In this document: positions 8,109 through 16,247 of the stretch, in pieces
Layout: each line of letters begins with the position of its first letter
Position numbering within the stretch: the stretch's first letter is position 1
Assembly: GCA_026399475.1 (NCBI GenBank)
Contig: JAPLQY010000112.1
Location: 1-63,740, forward strand
DNA length: 63,740 nucleotides
Source of the DNA: Rhodocyclales bacterium
GTDB taxonomy: Bacteria; Pseudomonadota; Gammaproteobacteria; Burkholderiales; Rhodocyclaceae
Direction of reading: 5' to 3'
Translations under genes and position numbers: made by a program
Notes under the pieces: model-generated
Told to the model about the DNA's origin: nothing
What the model saw: the letters and a program-made list of their open reading frames with translations, nothing else
Databases searched by the model: none

Positions 8109-8672
8109 GTGCTGATGTCGATCAGGCCATTCGCCGTCTTCGCGGCTTTCGCCATGCCGGCAGTCGTATGCCATGCCGCCGAGGACATCGAATGGCGCCA
8201 CCGCGCCACGCAGGGCGGCGTGACGCTGACCGCCAATCCGCTCACCACCGAGCAGGGCACGGCGTTCTATGTTGCGCGCGGATTTTCCGAGGCCGCGATC
8301 CGGCCCTACGCGCAAGCCTGCGGCTTTTCCATCGGCATGCGCAACACCAGTCCCCGCCGCGTGCGCACCACGCTCGCCGACTGGCACGCCATCGGCGTCG
8401 ATGGCAGGCGCGTGCGCCTGCGCACGCCTGCCGCATGGGACACGAATTGGGCATTGGCAAGCGTGTCGGAGCCGGCCCGCATCGCCTTCCGCTGGGCGCA
8501 GTTCCAGGCGGAGAACACTTTCGAAGCGGGCGACTGGATCATGGGCATGGTGACCTTGGACGAACCGCTGCCCGGTAGCTTCCGTCTCATCGCCCGTTAC
8601 CATGATGAAAAGGGAACCCATGAAATCGTGCTCGACAAACTCACCTGCAGCCGTGACTCAGTTGGCAACTGA
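8109..8672 (+). CDS. Hypothetical exported protein
   Basis: 187 residues with a Sec signal peptide (IRPFAVFAAFAMPAVVCHAAED). The mature part is beta-rich with several Trp and two Cys (QACGFSIG near the middle and DKLTC near the end) that could form a disulfide. I do not recognise the family. GGGAGA at 8099-8104 supports GTG 8109 or ATG 8115. The end overlaps the start of the thioredoxin gene, so the two are probably one transcript. A periplasmic location is inferred from the signal. Confidence 0.6.
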   Translation: MLMSIRPFAVFAAFAMPAVVCHAAEDIEWRHRATQGGVTLTANPLTTEQGTAFYVARGFSEAAIRPYAQACGFSIGMRNTSPRRVRTTLADWHAIGVDGRRVRLRTPAAWDTNWALASVSEPARIAFRWAQFQAENTFEAGDWIMGMVTLDEPLPGSFRLIARYHDEKGTHEIVLDKLTCSRDSVGN

Positions 8673-9192
8673 GCGTCGCGGATTTCTGGCCGCTGCCGCC
8701 GGGCTTGCGCTGCTCTCAGCCTTGCCCGCAGTCCGGGCGCAGGGTAGAGGAATGTCGCCCGTAGTTGGCGTGCCGCCAGCGCCGACTCTTGCCTTGCCGG
8801 ACATGGACGGCAAGCCCGTCGACCTCGCCCGCCATCGCGGCAAGGTGGTGCTGGTGAACTTTTGGGCCACCTGGTGCCCTCCCTGTCGCAAGGAATTTCC
8901 CTCGCTAGGGCGCGTGCGCAAACTGTTCAAGCCGACCGAGTTCGAGGTGATCGCGGTCAACGTCGGCGAAGACGTGGAAACCGTGTTTTCCTTTGCCGGT
9001 ACGACTGATTTCCCGGTGCTATTCGACCGGGATTCCCAGGCGATGACGCGCTGGGCGATCAAGGGACTGCCGACGACCTTGGTGGTCGACCGTCAGGGCC
9101 GCTTGGCGCTGCGCGCCGCCGGCGGTCGCGAATTCGACGATCCGGCCATAGTTACGCAGATCAGGGAACTACTCAAACAAGGGAGAACATGA
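8620..9192 (+). CDS. TlpA/ResA-type thioredoxin-like protein, exported
   Basis: 190 residues. ATG 8620 is preferred because AGGGA lies 5 bases upstream; in-frame ATGs at 8602 and 8605 are alternatives. The N-terminus has a twin-Arg-like export signal (TERRGFLAAAAGLALLSALPAVRA). The redoxin domain has NFWATWCPPCRKEF with the redox-active CPPC and cis-Pro in KGLPTTLVVD. It probably reduces periplasmic disulfides or apocytochrome thiols. It overlaps both neighbours, so it belongs to the same operon as the following PLP enzyme. Confidence 0.85.
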   Translation: MKSCSTNSPAAVTQLATERRGFLAAAAGLALLSALPAVRAQGRGMSPVVGVPPAPTLALPDMDGKPVDLARHRGKVVLVNFWATWCPPCRKEFPSLGRVRKLFKPTEFEVIAVNVGEDVETVFSFAGTTDFPVLFDRDSQAMTRWAIKGLPTTLVVDRQGRLALRAAGGREFDDPAIVTQIRELLKQGRT

Positions 9193-10379
9193 TGAGCGAA
9201 GGCCTTTCCACCCGTTGCGTCCATGCCGGCGAAATCGAAGATGCGCACGGTTCGCCGCACACGCCGATCTACAACACCACGACCTTCAAGTTCCCCTCCA
9301 CCGCCGACCTGCTTGACGTCGTCGACGGCAGAAAGCCCGGCAGCCTTTACACACGCTACGGCCTCAATCCGACCATCCAGGCGCTGGAGGCCAAGTTGGC
9401 CAGCCTCGAAGGGGCGGAAATGGCCTGGGCCTTCTGCTCCGGCATGGCGGCGGAAGCCGCGCTGTTCTTTACCCATGGCCGCGAAGGCATTGTCTGTCTG
9501 GGCGATGCCTATGGCGGCACGCTGGAACTGCTCGGCGACCAGATTCGGATGCTCGGTACGCGCACCCATTTGCTGCTCGGCAGAGAGCTGGATCTGGCCG
9601 AAAGCCGCCTCGCCGACGGTTGCGGCCTCGTCTTCCTCGAAACGCCGACCAATCCGACGCTGGAAGTGCTCGACATCCGGCGCATCGCCGACATGTGCCA
9701 TCGGCATGCCGCGCTGCTGGTGGTGGACAACACCTTCGCCTCGCCGGTTAACCAGTCGCCGCTGGCGCTCGGCGCCGATTTCGTGGTGCATAGCGCCACC
9801 AAGTATCTCGGCGGACATTCCGACATCACCGCCGGCGTGCTGGCGGGCCGCAAGGACCTCATGATGCCCGTATGGGCCTGGCGCAAGAACCTCGGTTCGA
9901 TGATCGCCCCCGAAACCGCCGCCCTGCTGTCGCGCAGCCTGCGCACGCTGGTGGTACGCGTCGAGCGACAAAATCGCACGGCGCAGGCCGTGGCCGAAGC
10001 CATGGCGCGACATGCTCAGGTCGCTCGCGTGTACTACCCAGGTCTGCCGGACTTTCCCGGTCACGAACTGGCCAGGGCGCAGATGCAAGGTTTCGGCGGC
10101 ATGGTGAGCATCGAAGTCAAGGGCGGCGGCGAGGCGGCCACGCGCGTCGCCGATCGACTCAAGCTCTTTGCACTGGCGCCCAGTCTTGGTGGCGCCGAGA
10201 GTCTGGTGACGCAGCCCTGTACCACGACTCATCATGGCCTGCCGCCGGAAGAGCGAGCGCGGCGCGGCATCTCGGACGCCATGCTGCGTCTTTCGGTCGG
10301 GCTGGAAGATGCGGCAGACCTGATTGCCGACCTGGAACAGGCGCTGGACGGAACTTCGCGGAGAGGGGGAACGACATGA
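9189..10379 (+). CDS. Cys/Met metabolism PLP-dependent enzyme (cystathionine gamma-lyase / sulfhydrylase type)
   Basis: 396 residues, the normal family length. Recognisable elements are the N-terminal STRCVHAGE, YTRYGLNPT, the phosphate-binding FCSGMAAEAALF, VFLETPTNPTLEV, DNTFASP and the PLP-lysine motif VHSATKYLGGHSD. The C-terminal part SLGGAESLVTQPCTTTHHG is typical of gamma-lyases and O-acetylhomoserine sulfhydrylases. It handles sulfur amino acids in the cytoplasm; the exact reaction cannot be fixed from sequence. ATG 9189 overlaps the thioredoxin stop and a second ATG follows at once. It sits among sulfur-transfer genes. Confidence 0.88.
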   Translation: MMSEGLSTRCVHAGEIEDAHGSPHTPIYNTTTFKFPSTADLLDVVDGRKPGSLYTRYGLNPTIQALEAKLASLEGAEMAWAFCSGMAAEAALFFTHGREGIVCLGDAYGGTLELLGDQIRMLGTRTHLLLGRELDLAESRLADGCGLVFLETPTNPTLEVLDIRRIADMCHRHAALLVVDNTFASPVNQSPLALGADFVVHSATKYLGGHSDITAGVLAGRKDLMMPVWAWRKNLGSMIAPETAALLSRSLRTLVVRVERQNRTAQAVAEAMARHAQVARVYYPGLPDFPGHELARAQMQGFGGMVSIEVKGGGEAATRVADRLKLFALAPSLGGAESLVTQPCTTTHHGLPPEERARRGISDAMLRLSVGLEDAADLIADLEQALDGTSRRGGTT

Positions 10380-10612
10380 TGAACGACTTCGGCTGGTGGG
10401 GTTTCGGATTCGGTCCCGTGTACATGCTCCTTTTCTGGGGAGTGATAATCGTCGGCATCGTCGCCCTGGTCCGCTGGCAGACGACAGGATCATCGCCCTC
10501 GCAGGCACGCGAGAAAACGGCCGGTGACATCGTGCGGGAACGCTATGCGCGCGGCGAGATCGACCGGCAGGAATACGAACAGAAGATGCAGGATCTGGAG
10601 CGACGTGGATGA
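10376..10612 (+). CDS. Small membrane protein with SHOCT-like C-terminal segment
   Basis: 78 residues: a Gly/Trp-rich N-terminus, one membrane segment (YMLLFWGVIIVGIVALV) and a short C-terminal helix-turn unit (DIVRERYARGEIDRQEYEQKMQDL) of the SHOCT type. SHOCT units are oligomerisation motifs in small membrane proteins; the function here is unknown. ATG 10376 overlaps the preceding stop. Its own stop overlaps the start of the desulfurase remnant. Confidence 0.72.
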   Translation: MMNDFGWWGFGFGPVYMLLFWGVIIVGIVALVRWQTTGSSPSQAREKTAGDIVRERYARGEIDRQEYEQKMQDLERRG

Positions 10613-10704
10613 ACACGCCCATCTATCTCGACTACAACGCGACGACATCGGTGGCGCCGGAGGCGGCGGACGCGAGTGGCGATCTGGAACAGGCGCCGGG
10701 CTGA
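10609..10704 (+). pseudogene. Truncated duplicate of the cysteine desulfurase 5' end
   Basis: A 31-codon frame starting MNTPIYLDYNATTSVAPE is almost identical in protein and DNA to the first 18 codons of the desulfurase at 11171 (MNPPIYLDYNATTPVAPE). It then diverges and stops. Its last bases, GATCTGGAACAGGCGC, closely match the 3' end of the PLP-enzyme gene near 10332, so the fragment looks like a recombination scar. A functional 31-residue peptide is unlikely. Confidence 0.72.
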
Positions 10705-10709
10705 CCGCA

Positions 10710-11174
10710 ATGAACGAATACATGCTGTTCGATGCAAGCCTGCGTGACCGCTTCGTGAAATTCGCGGCGGATCTGGGTCTCGTTTCCGAAATTCGTCCTG
10801 ATCAGATCGAGGGTTTCGTGATCGCCTTGCCGGATGACTTGCCGGATGACATCGAAGAAGCCATTGAGGGCAAGTACGAGGAACTGATGGCGGACCAGGT
10901 GAGCCTGATGGAGTCTGAGGGCGACAGCAGCGGACGATTCCTGATGCGGGTCACCGCCACGCTGGCGGACGGCTCACCACGTATTGTGCAGCTCCCAGCC
11001 GTTTATGCACGCCGCCTCTTCGAACACTTCAGTGTCGAAGAAATTCAGGAACTCGTCTCGGCCATCGCGCAAAGCGCAATGAACCCGGCCGAGGGGCCGA
11101 TGTGCCTCAAAGCATCCGGTTCCCAGACGCCCCCTGAAACAGGGGCAAGCTCCACGCCAGGTGACACACAATGA
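10710..11174 (+). CDS. Hypothetical acidic protein
   Basis: 154 residues, soluble and strongly acidic in the middle (LPDDLPDDIEEAIEGKYEELMADQ), with no signal or membrane segment. I do not recognise the family. It lies between the desulfurase remnant and the intact desulfurase, and its stop overlaps the desulfurase ATG (ATGA). Translational coupling suggests an accessory role in sulfur transfer, but this rests on context only. Confidence 0.6.
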   Translation: MNEYMLFDASLRDRFVKFAADLGLVSEIRPDQIEGFVIALPDDLPDDIEEAIEGKYEELMADQVSLMESEGDSSGRFLMRVTATLADGSPRIVQLPAVYARRLFEHFSVEEIQELVSAIAQSAMNPAEGPMCLKASGSQTPPETGASSTPGDTQ

Positions 11175-12319
11175 ATCCGCCCATTTATCTCGACTACAAC
11201 GCGACGACGCCGGTGGCGCCGGAGGTGGCTGCTGCGATGCGGCCCTGGATCGAGGAACAGTTCGGCAATCCGTCCTCGTCCCATGTGTACGGGCAGCGGG
11301 CGCGCAAGGCGGTAGCGGACGCGCGCGCCGCCGTGGCTGCCCTCGTCGGCGCGACGGCCGACGAGATCGTGTTCACCGGCAGCGCCACCGAAGCCAACAA
11401 CCTGGCCCTGCTCGGCGTTGCGCGTGCAGCCCCGCCGCACAAGCGCCACCTGATCGTCAGCGCCGTCGAGCACCCCGCCGTGATGCAGCCAGCCCTGCAT
11501 CTGCGCGATCAAGGATGGGATCTGACCGTGCTCGCGGTCGATGGCTTCGGCCGCATTGCGCCAGACGAGCTGCGTGCCGCGTTACGGCCCGACACCGCAC
11601 TGGTGTCGGTGATGCACGCCAACAACGAGGTCGGCACGATTCAGCCCGTGGCCGAGATCGCTGCCCTGGCCCGTGCCAACGGCAGCATCGTGCACGCCGA
11701 TGCCGCACAATCGATAGGCAAGGTGTCACTCGGCGTGAGCAACCTTGGCGTCGATCTGCTGACGCTCGCCGGCCACAAGTTTTATGCGCCGAAGGGTATT
11801 GGCGCGCTTTACGTTCGGCGCGGCACCGCAATCAAGCCGATCCTCTTCGGCGCCGATCAGGAACACGGCCTGCGGCCAGGCACCGAGAATGTGGCGCAGA
11901 TCGTCGGCCTTGGCGAAGCCGCACGACTGGCGCGGGCAAGGCTGCCGCACGCCACGCGGCATCTGGCGACACTTCGCGACGATCTGCACCGCCGGATGGC
12001 CGAAGCCGTGCCTGGCCTGGTGCTCAACGGCCATCCCGAACTGCGCCTGCCGAATACCCTGCATGTCTCCTTTCCCGGCGTTTCGGGACGCGATCTGCTG
12101 GCGGCGGCAAGTGAGGTCGCCGCCTCGGTCGGTTCGGCCTGCCACTCCGATGCCGATGCGGTCAGCGGCGTGCTTGCGGCGATGGGCTGCGGCGCGGCGC
12201 GTGCGCGCGGCGCGGTAAGGCTGTCGGTGGGATTCCCGACCACTGCAAAGGATGTCGATAGCGCGGCATCGTTCCTGGTCCGTGCATGGCGAGCCGCGGC
12301 GCCAGTATCCGGGGCCTGA
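11171..12319 (+). CDS. Cysteine desulfurase family aminotransferase (NifS/IscS-like)
   Basis: 382 residues. Hallmarks are YLDYNATTPV at the start, FTGSATEANNLAL (PLP phosphate binding), VEHPAV, MHANNEVGTIQP, DAAQSIGK and the PLP-Lys in LAGHKFYAPKGIGALYVRRG. The catalytic-loop Cys is in VASVGSACHSD around residue 325. The enzyme would convert cysteine to alanine and load a persulfide on that Cys for sulfur relay. It is shorter than housekeeping IscS and sits with dsrE and sulfur-amino-acid genes rather than isc genes, so a specialised role is likely. Confidence 0.9.
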   Translation: MNPPIYLDYNATTPVAPEVAAAMRPWIEEQFGNPSSSHVYGQRARKAVADARAAVAALVGATADEIVFTGSATEANNLALLGVARAAPPHKRHLIVSAVEHPAVMQPALHLRDQGWDLTVLAVDGFGRIAPDELRAALRPDTALVSVMHANNEVGTIQPVAEIAALARANGSIVHADAAQSIGKVSLGVSNLGVDLLTLAGHKFYAPKGIGALYVRRGTAIKPILFGADQEHGLRPGTENVAQIVGLGEAARLARARLPHATRHLATLRDDLHRRMAEAVPGLVLNGHPELRLPNTLHVSFPGVSGRDLLAAASEVAASVGSACHSDADAVSGVLAAMGCGAARARGAVRLSVGFPTTAKDVDSAASFLVRAWRAAAPVSGA

Positions 12320-12337
12320 TGCAGCGAGGATCACGGA

Positions 12338-13060
12338 ATGTGTGAATTGTTCGGTTTTAGCGGCGACAGGGAACAGGGCCTGAGCCACTGGCTGATACCG
12401 TTCCGTTCGCGCGGCGGCGGCAACGCCGACAACCCGGACGGATGGGGTATGGCCGCGTGGCATGGCGACGTCGCGACGCTGGTCAAGTCCGCCGAACCGG
12501 GTTTCAGCAGCGAACGCTTTGCACGCTTGGCCAGCGAACTGCGAACCCGCCTCGCCATCGCTCATGTGCGCAAGGCGCGGCATCCGCCCGTTCCGGGCAT
12601 GCTCAACACCCACCCCTTCATCCATGCGTGCTGCAACCGCGAATGGGTCTTTGCGCACAATGGCATGGTCCCTGAGGTCATCGAATGGCAAACAACCGGG
12701 CCGCTCTGTCAGCCTGATGGCGAGACGGATTCCGAATACGCCTTCTGCCATTTGCTGAACGAGATCGCGGAGGGGTATGAGAACCCGCTGCGGCCGGCAT
12801 GGATTGATCGCCTGGCGAGGTTGTCGGAAAAAATCTCGACTCTGGGCAAGTTCAATTTCCTGCTCTCCGACGGCCAGGAACTGATTGCCTATGGCCATGA
12901 CCGGCTGCATCAACTCGAGGTTGACGACGAGCTCGGACGCAAAGTCATCGTCGCTACCGAACCCCTCACCGACGGACCCTGGCAGCCCTTCTCGCCGGGA
13001 GAGTTGCGCGTGTATCGCGGCGGAAAAATGATCGCGCGGCTTGGCGCCGCGAGCGGCTGA
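12338..13060 (+). CDS. Class II glutamine amidotransferase family protein (YafJ-like)
   Basis: 240 residues. It starts MCELFGFSGD, so Cys2 becomes the N-terminal nucleophile after Met removal. Other family features are NPDGWGMAAW, AHVRKAR, NTHPFIHA and FAHNGMV. The protein is a stand-alone glutaminase-type domain without a synthase partner; family members are thought to act as amidases or amidotransferases of unknown substrate. It lies 18 bp after the desulfurase, so it is probably in the same transcript. Confidence 0.85.
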   Translation: MCELFGFSGDREQGLSHWLIPFRSRGGGNADNPDGWGMAAWHGDVATLVKSAEPGFSSERFARLASELRTRLAIAHVRKARHPPVPGMLNTHPFIHACCNREWVFAHNGMVPEVIEWQTTGPLCQPDGETDSEYAFCHLLNEIAEGYENPLRPAWIDRLARLSEKISTLGKFNFLLSDGQELIAYGHDRLHQLEVDDELGRKVIVATEPLTDGPWQPFSPGELRVYRGGKMIARLGAASG

Positions 13061-13067
13061 ACACGCG

Positions 13068-13748
13068 ATGCTGTCTGCTCCGGAAACTTACGATGCCTGG
13101 TACCGGACGGCGCGCGGGCACTGGATCGGCGAAGCGGAATATCGCCTGCTACGTCGGCAATTGGAACTTCGCCAAGGTGAAACGATCCTCGACGCCGGCT
13201 GCGGCACGGGTTATTTCAGCCGGCGCTTCATGCAGGATGGTCATTCGGTCGTTGGCGTCGACCTCGACCCGGCGGCCACAGCCTACGCGCGGAGAAGCCT
13301 GATGCCGCCGCTTTCCTGCGTCGTTGCAGACATGACTGCATTGCCGTTCGCCGACCGCAGCTTCGACTGCGTGATCTCGGTGACGGCGCTCTGCTTCGTC
13401 GCGGACGAGGCGAAAGCGATGAAAGAAATTGTCCGTGTGGCGCGCCGCCACTTCGGCCTCGGGCTGCTCAACCGCGATAGTCTCCTTCACCGTGCGAAAA
13501 GCCCCGATGCCGGTAGCTATGCGGGCGCACGCTGGCACACTGGCGCCTCGGTAGCTGCACTGCTGCACGATCTACCGGTGCGGGACGTGCGAGTGGCGAC
13601 GGCGATACTCTTTCCGGGCGGCGGACCGGTGGCGCGGGTGCTGGAAAGCCTCGCTCCGGCCGGCTTGCCGTGGGGCGGCTTCATCGCCGTGACGGGCAGT
13701 GTAGAGCCGCGAGATGAATCAAGGCAGCGGGGCATAGGCCCTGCTTGA
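13068..13748 (+). CDS. SAM-dependent class I methyltransferase
   Basis: 226 residues from ATG 13068, seven bases after the preceding stop. Motif I is ILDAGCGTGYFSRRF, the acidic strand-2 end is VVGVDLDPAA, and VVADMTALPFADRSFDCVISVTAL follows, as in the Methyltransf_11 group. The C-terminal third is variable, and the substrate is not predictable. It lies downstream of the amidotransferase-like gene in a same-strand run. Confidence 0.82.
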   Translation: MLSAPETYDAWYRTARGHWIGEAEYRLLRRQLELRQGETILDAGCGTGYFSRRFMQDGHSVVGVDLDPAATAYARRSLMPPLSCVVADMTALPFADRSFDCVISVTALCFVADEAKAMKEIVRVARRHFGLGLLNRDSLLHRAKSPDAGSYAGARWHTGASVAALLHDLPVRDVRVATAILFPGGGPVARVLESLAPAGLPWGGFIAVTGSVEPRDESRQRGIGPA

Positions 13749-13770
13749 TTAACGAAAGATGGAGAATGGC

Positions 13771-14901
13771 ATGACCAGAAAAATCAGCATCATCGGCTCC
13801 GGCTTTGCCGCGTTGACCGCCGCCCGGCGTCTGCGTCGGCTCGACGCCCGCGCGGATATCACCCTGATCGCGCCGCGATCCGAATTCATCTACCTGCCCA
13901 GCCTCATCTGGCTGCCGTCGGGAAAGCGCAAGCCCGAGAATCTTGTGGTGTCGCTCGACAAGTTCCTGCGCCAGCAGGCCATCCACTTTCTGGCGGGCGA
14001 AGCCACGGGTATCGAAGACGGCGGACGCACCGTGTTGACGTCGGCGGGTCCGATCCAGAACGACGGGCTCGTCATCGCCTGCGGCGGTCGCTTCATCAAG
14101 AAGCTGCCGGGCATCGAGCATGCGATCCTGCCCTGCGAGGGCATCGCGCCGGTGGAGCGGCTGCGTGAGCGGCTTGCGGCGCTGGACGCCGGGACCGTGG
14201 CCCTCGGCTTCGCCGGCAATCCCAATGAACCGTCAGCCATGCGCGGCGGCCCGATGTTCGAATTCCTGTTCGGGATCGACACCCAGTTGCGCCGCGAGGG
14301 GCGTCGCGAGCGGATCAAGCTCGCCTTCTTCAATCCGATGCCCAACCCGGGCCATCGTCTTGGCGAAAATGCGCTAAAGCGCTTGATGGCGGAAATGCAG
14401 CGCCGTGAAATCGATATGCACCTTGGGCACAAGCTGCTCGGTTTCGAATCCGACAAGGTAAAGACGGAAGGCGGCGAATTTGCCGCGGACATCATCGTCT
14501 TCATGCCGGGGATGACCGGCAACGCCTGGTTCGACAACACTGACCTTCCGCGCTCGCCGGGCGGCCTCATCCAGGCCGACACGCATTGCCGCGTCGACGG
14601 ACGCGAGCGGGTCTATGTCGCGGGCGACGCGGGGAGTTTCCCCGGTCCAGACTGGATGCCCAAGCAGGCGCACATGGCCGACCTCCAGGCTGCGGCGGCG
14701 GCAGAAAATCTTTTGGGCGAATTCGCAGGCCATGTGCCGAGCAAGACCTTCAAGGCGGAACTGATGTGCATCGTCGACAGTCTCGATGCAGGCATGCTGG
14801 TACGACGGACCGAGTCGAGCGCCTGGGCTTTGCCGCCAGTGAAGCTGATGCATGGCGCCAAGGACCTCTTCGAGACCATGTACCTGCGGCGCTATCGCTA
14901 G
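13771..14901 (+). CDS. SQR-like FAD-dependent pyridine-nucleotide-disulfide family oxidoreductase
   Basis: 376 residues from ATG 13771, which has GGAGA nearby. It has an FAD-binding N-terminus (ISIIGSGFAALTAARRL), the C-terminal FAD motif (ERVYVAGDAGSF) and a quinone-reductase-like layout (MPKQAHMADLQAAAAAENLL). In classic sulfide:quinone reductases a redox Cys precedes the GP-containing strand; here that stretch is NEPSAMRGGPMFEF, without Cys. A Cys remains later in ELMCIVDSLDAG. It may therefore be a non-sulfide-oxidising relative or use a different mechanism. It converges on the sigma-54 activator gene, overlapping it by 4 bp. Confidence 0.8.
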   Translation: MTRKISIIGSGFAALTAARRLRRLDARADITLIAPRSEFIYLPSLIWLPSGKRKPENLVVSLDKFLRQQAIHFLAGEATGIEDGGRTVLTSAGPIQNDGLVIACGGRFIKKLPGIEHAILPCEGIAPVERLRERLAALDAGTVALGFAGNPNEPSAMRGGPMFEFLFGIDTQLRREGRRERIKLAFFNPMPNPGHRLGENALKRLMAEMQRREIDMHLGHKLLGFESDKVKTEGGEFAADIIVFMPGMTGNAWFDNTDLPRSPGGLIQADTHCRVDGRERVYVAGDAGSFPGPDWMPKQAHMADLQAAAAAENLLGEFAGHVPSKTFKAELMCIVDSLDAGMLVRRTESSAWALPPVKLMHGAKDLFETMYLRRYR

Positions 14902-16247
14902 GATGCAGTGCCCTTGGTTCGATCGGCAATGCTGTGCTTGCGCATTTTTTCCCACAGGGTCTTGCGGCTGATACCCAGAGCCTCGGCGGCTTTGCCGACC
15001 CGCCAGGCATGCGCGGCCAGCAACTCCTCAATATAAAGTTTCTCACAGGTGTCGAGATAAGCGATCAGCGAATTGCCGGTGCCGGACGAGTTGGGAACCG
15101 CAGTTGGGAGATCGCCGAGCAGCGACTCGGGAGTGAGTTGCGCGCGATCGGTCAAGATACAGGCGCGCTCGATGCAATGCTTCAGTTGGCGGATATTGCC
15201 GGGCCAGGGATAGGACAGCAGGGCACGCTCGGCCGCGGGAGTGAAGGTAAACGATGCGCCAACCTTCTTCGCTGACTGCTGCTCGGCGAAACGCTTTGCC
15301 AGCCAGAGAATGTCTTCGCGCCGCTCGCGCAGCGGCGGGACGCGCAGGCTGACGACATTGATCCGGTAGTAGAGATCCTCGCGGAAGCGGCCGGCCTCGC
15401 AGAGCTGCAGCAGATCCTCGTGCGTGGCGCAGACCAGTTGCACCGAAACGCGGATCGGCGTCTCGCTGCCCAGGCGTGTCACGGTATGTTCCTGGATCGC
15501 ACGCAACAGCTTGGCCTGCGTCGCCAGCGGCATGTCGCCGACCTCGTCGAGGAACAGGATGCCACCATCCGCCTGCTCGAAATAGCCGCGCCGTTCCTTC
15601 GCGGCGCCGGTGAAGGCGCCCTTCTCGAAACCGAACATTTCCGCTTCGAGCAGCGTTTCAGGAATGGCGGCGCAATTGACCGCGACGAAGGGTTTCGGTC
15701 CGGAACTTTGCGCCAACTCATGCAGCCGCCGCGCCACGTGCTCCTTGCCGACGCCGGACTCCCCGGTAATCAACACCGAGCCGTCGGACGTCGCCAAGCG
15801 TTGCAGCATGCGCTCGATGCGTCGCATCGACGGCGCGATGCCGAGCGTCGCGGATGCCGATTCGGCATCCGGCACGGGCTCGCTCAACTCGCGGATGCGG
15901 CGAATCAGATCATCGATCTCCAGCGGCTTGGCAATATAGTCGGCGGCGCCGAGCTTGAGCAGACGCACGGCCTGGTCGATGGCGCCGAAGCCCGTCATGA
16001 AAAGGAAGGGCGGCGGTTCTGTCTTGCCATTCCGCAACTGAACGAATACGTCTTCCCCGCTCATGTCCGGCAGGCGCATGTCGCTCACCACAACCCCATA
16101 GTTCTGGCGGCGCAGGTCGGCGAGTGCTTCGCGGCCGCGTTTGTGCCAGGTGTGACTGAGGCCTTCCATTTCGAAGCGTTCGCACAATGCCTCGCCCATC
16201 AACTCGTCGTCCTCGATCAGACAGACGCACTGCGATTCATTACGCAT
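14898..16247 (-). CDS. Sigma-54-dependent response regulator (NtrC family; AioR/ArxR-like by context)
   Basis: 449 residues. The receiver domain (about 1-125) has the phospho-acceptor Asp in VVVSDMRLPD. The AAA+ domain has Walker A GESGVGKE, GAFTGA (sigma-54 contact), Walker B GGILFLDEVGD and the PWPGNIRQL motif. The C-terminal Fis-type helix-turn-helix is RVGKAAEALGISRKTLWEKMRK. ATG 16247 follows GGAG; a TTG 12 bases earlier is less likely. It is co-transcribed with the kinase and PhnD-like genes, an arrangement known from arsenite-sensing AioXSR/ArxXSR systems. The ligand here is unknown. Confidence 0.9.
   Translation of the reverse strand: MRNESQCVCLIEDDELMGEALCERFEMEGLSHTWHKRGREALADLRRQNYGVVVSDMRLPDMSGEDVFVQLRNGKTEPPPFLFMTGFGAIDQAVRLLKLGAADYIAKPLEIDDLIRRIRELSEPVPDAESASATLGIAPSMRRIERMLQRLATSDGSVLITGESGVGKEHVARRLHELAQSSGPKPFVAVNCAAIPETLLEAEMFGFEKGAFTGAAKERRGYFEQADGGILFLDEVGDMPLATQAKLLRAIQEHTVTRLGSETPIRVSVQLVCATHEDLLQLCEAGRFREDLYYRINVVSLRVPPLRERREDILWLAKRFAEQQSAKKVGASFTFTPAAERALLSYPWPGNIRQLKHCIERACILTDRAQLTPESLLGDLPTAVPNSSGTGNSLIAYLDTCEKLYIEELLAAHAWRVGKAAEALGISRKTLWEKMRKHSIADRTKGTAS

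Noticed and set aside
9093..10622. A 509-residue minus-strand frame
   Set aside because: It is opposite the Cys/Met PLP enzyme gene; composition is typical of antisense GC-rich frames.
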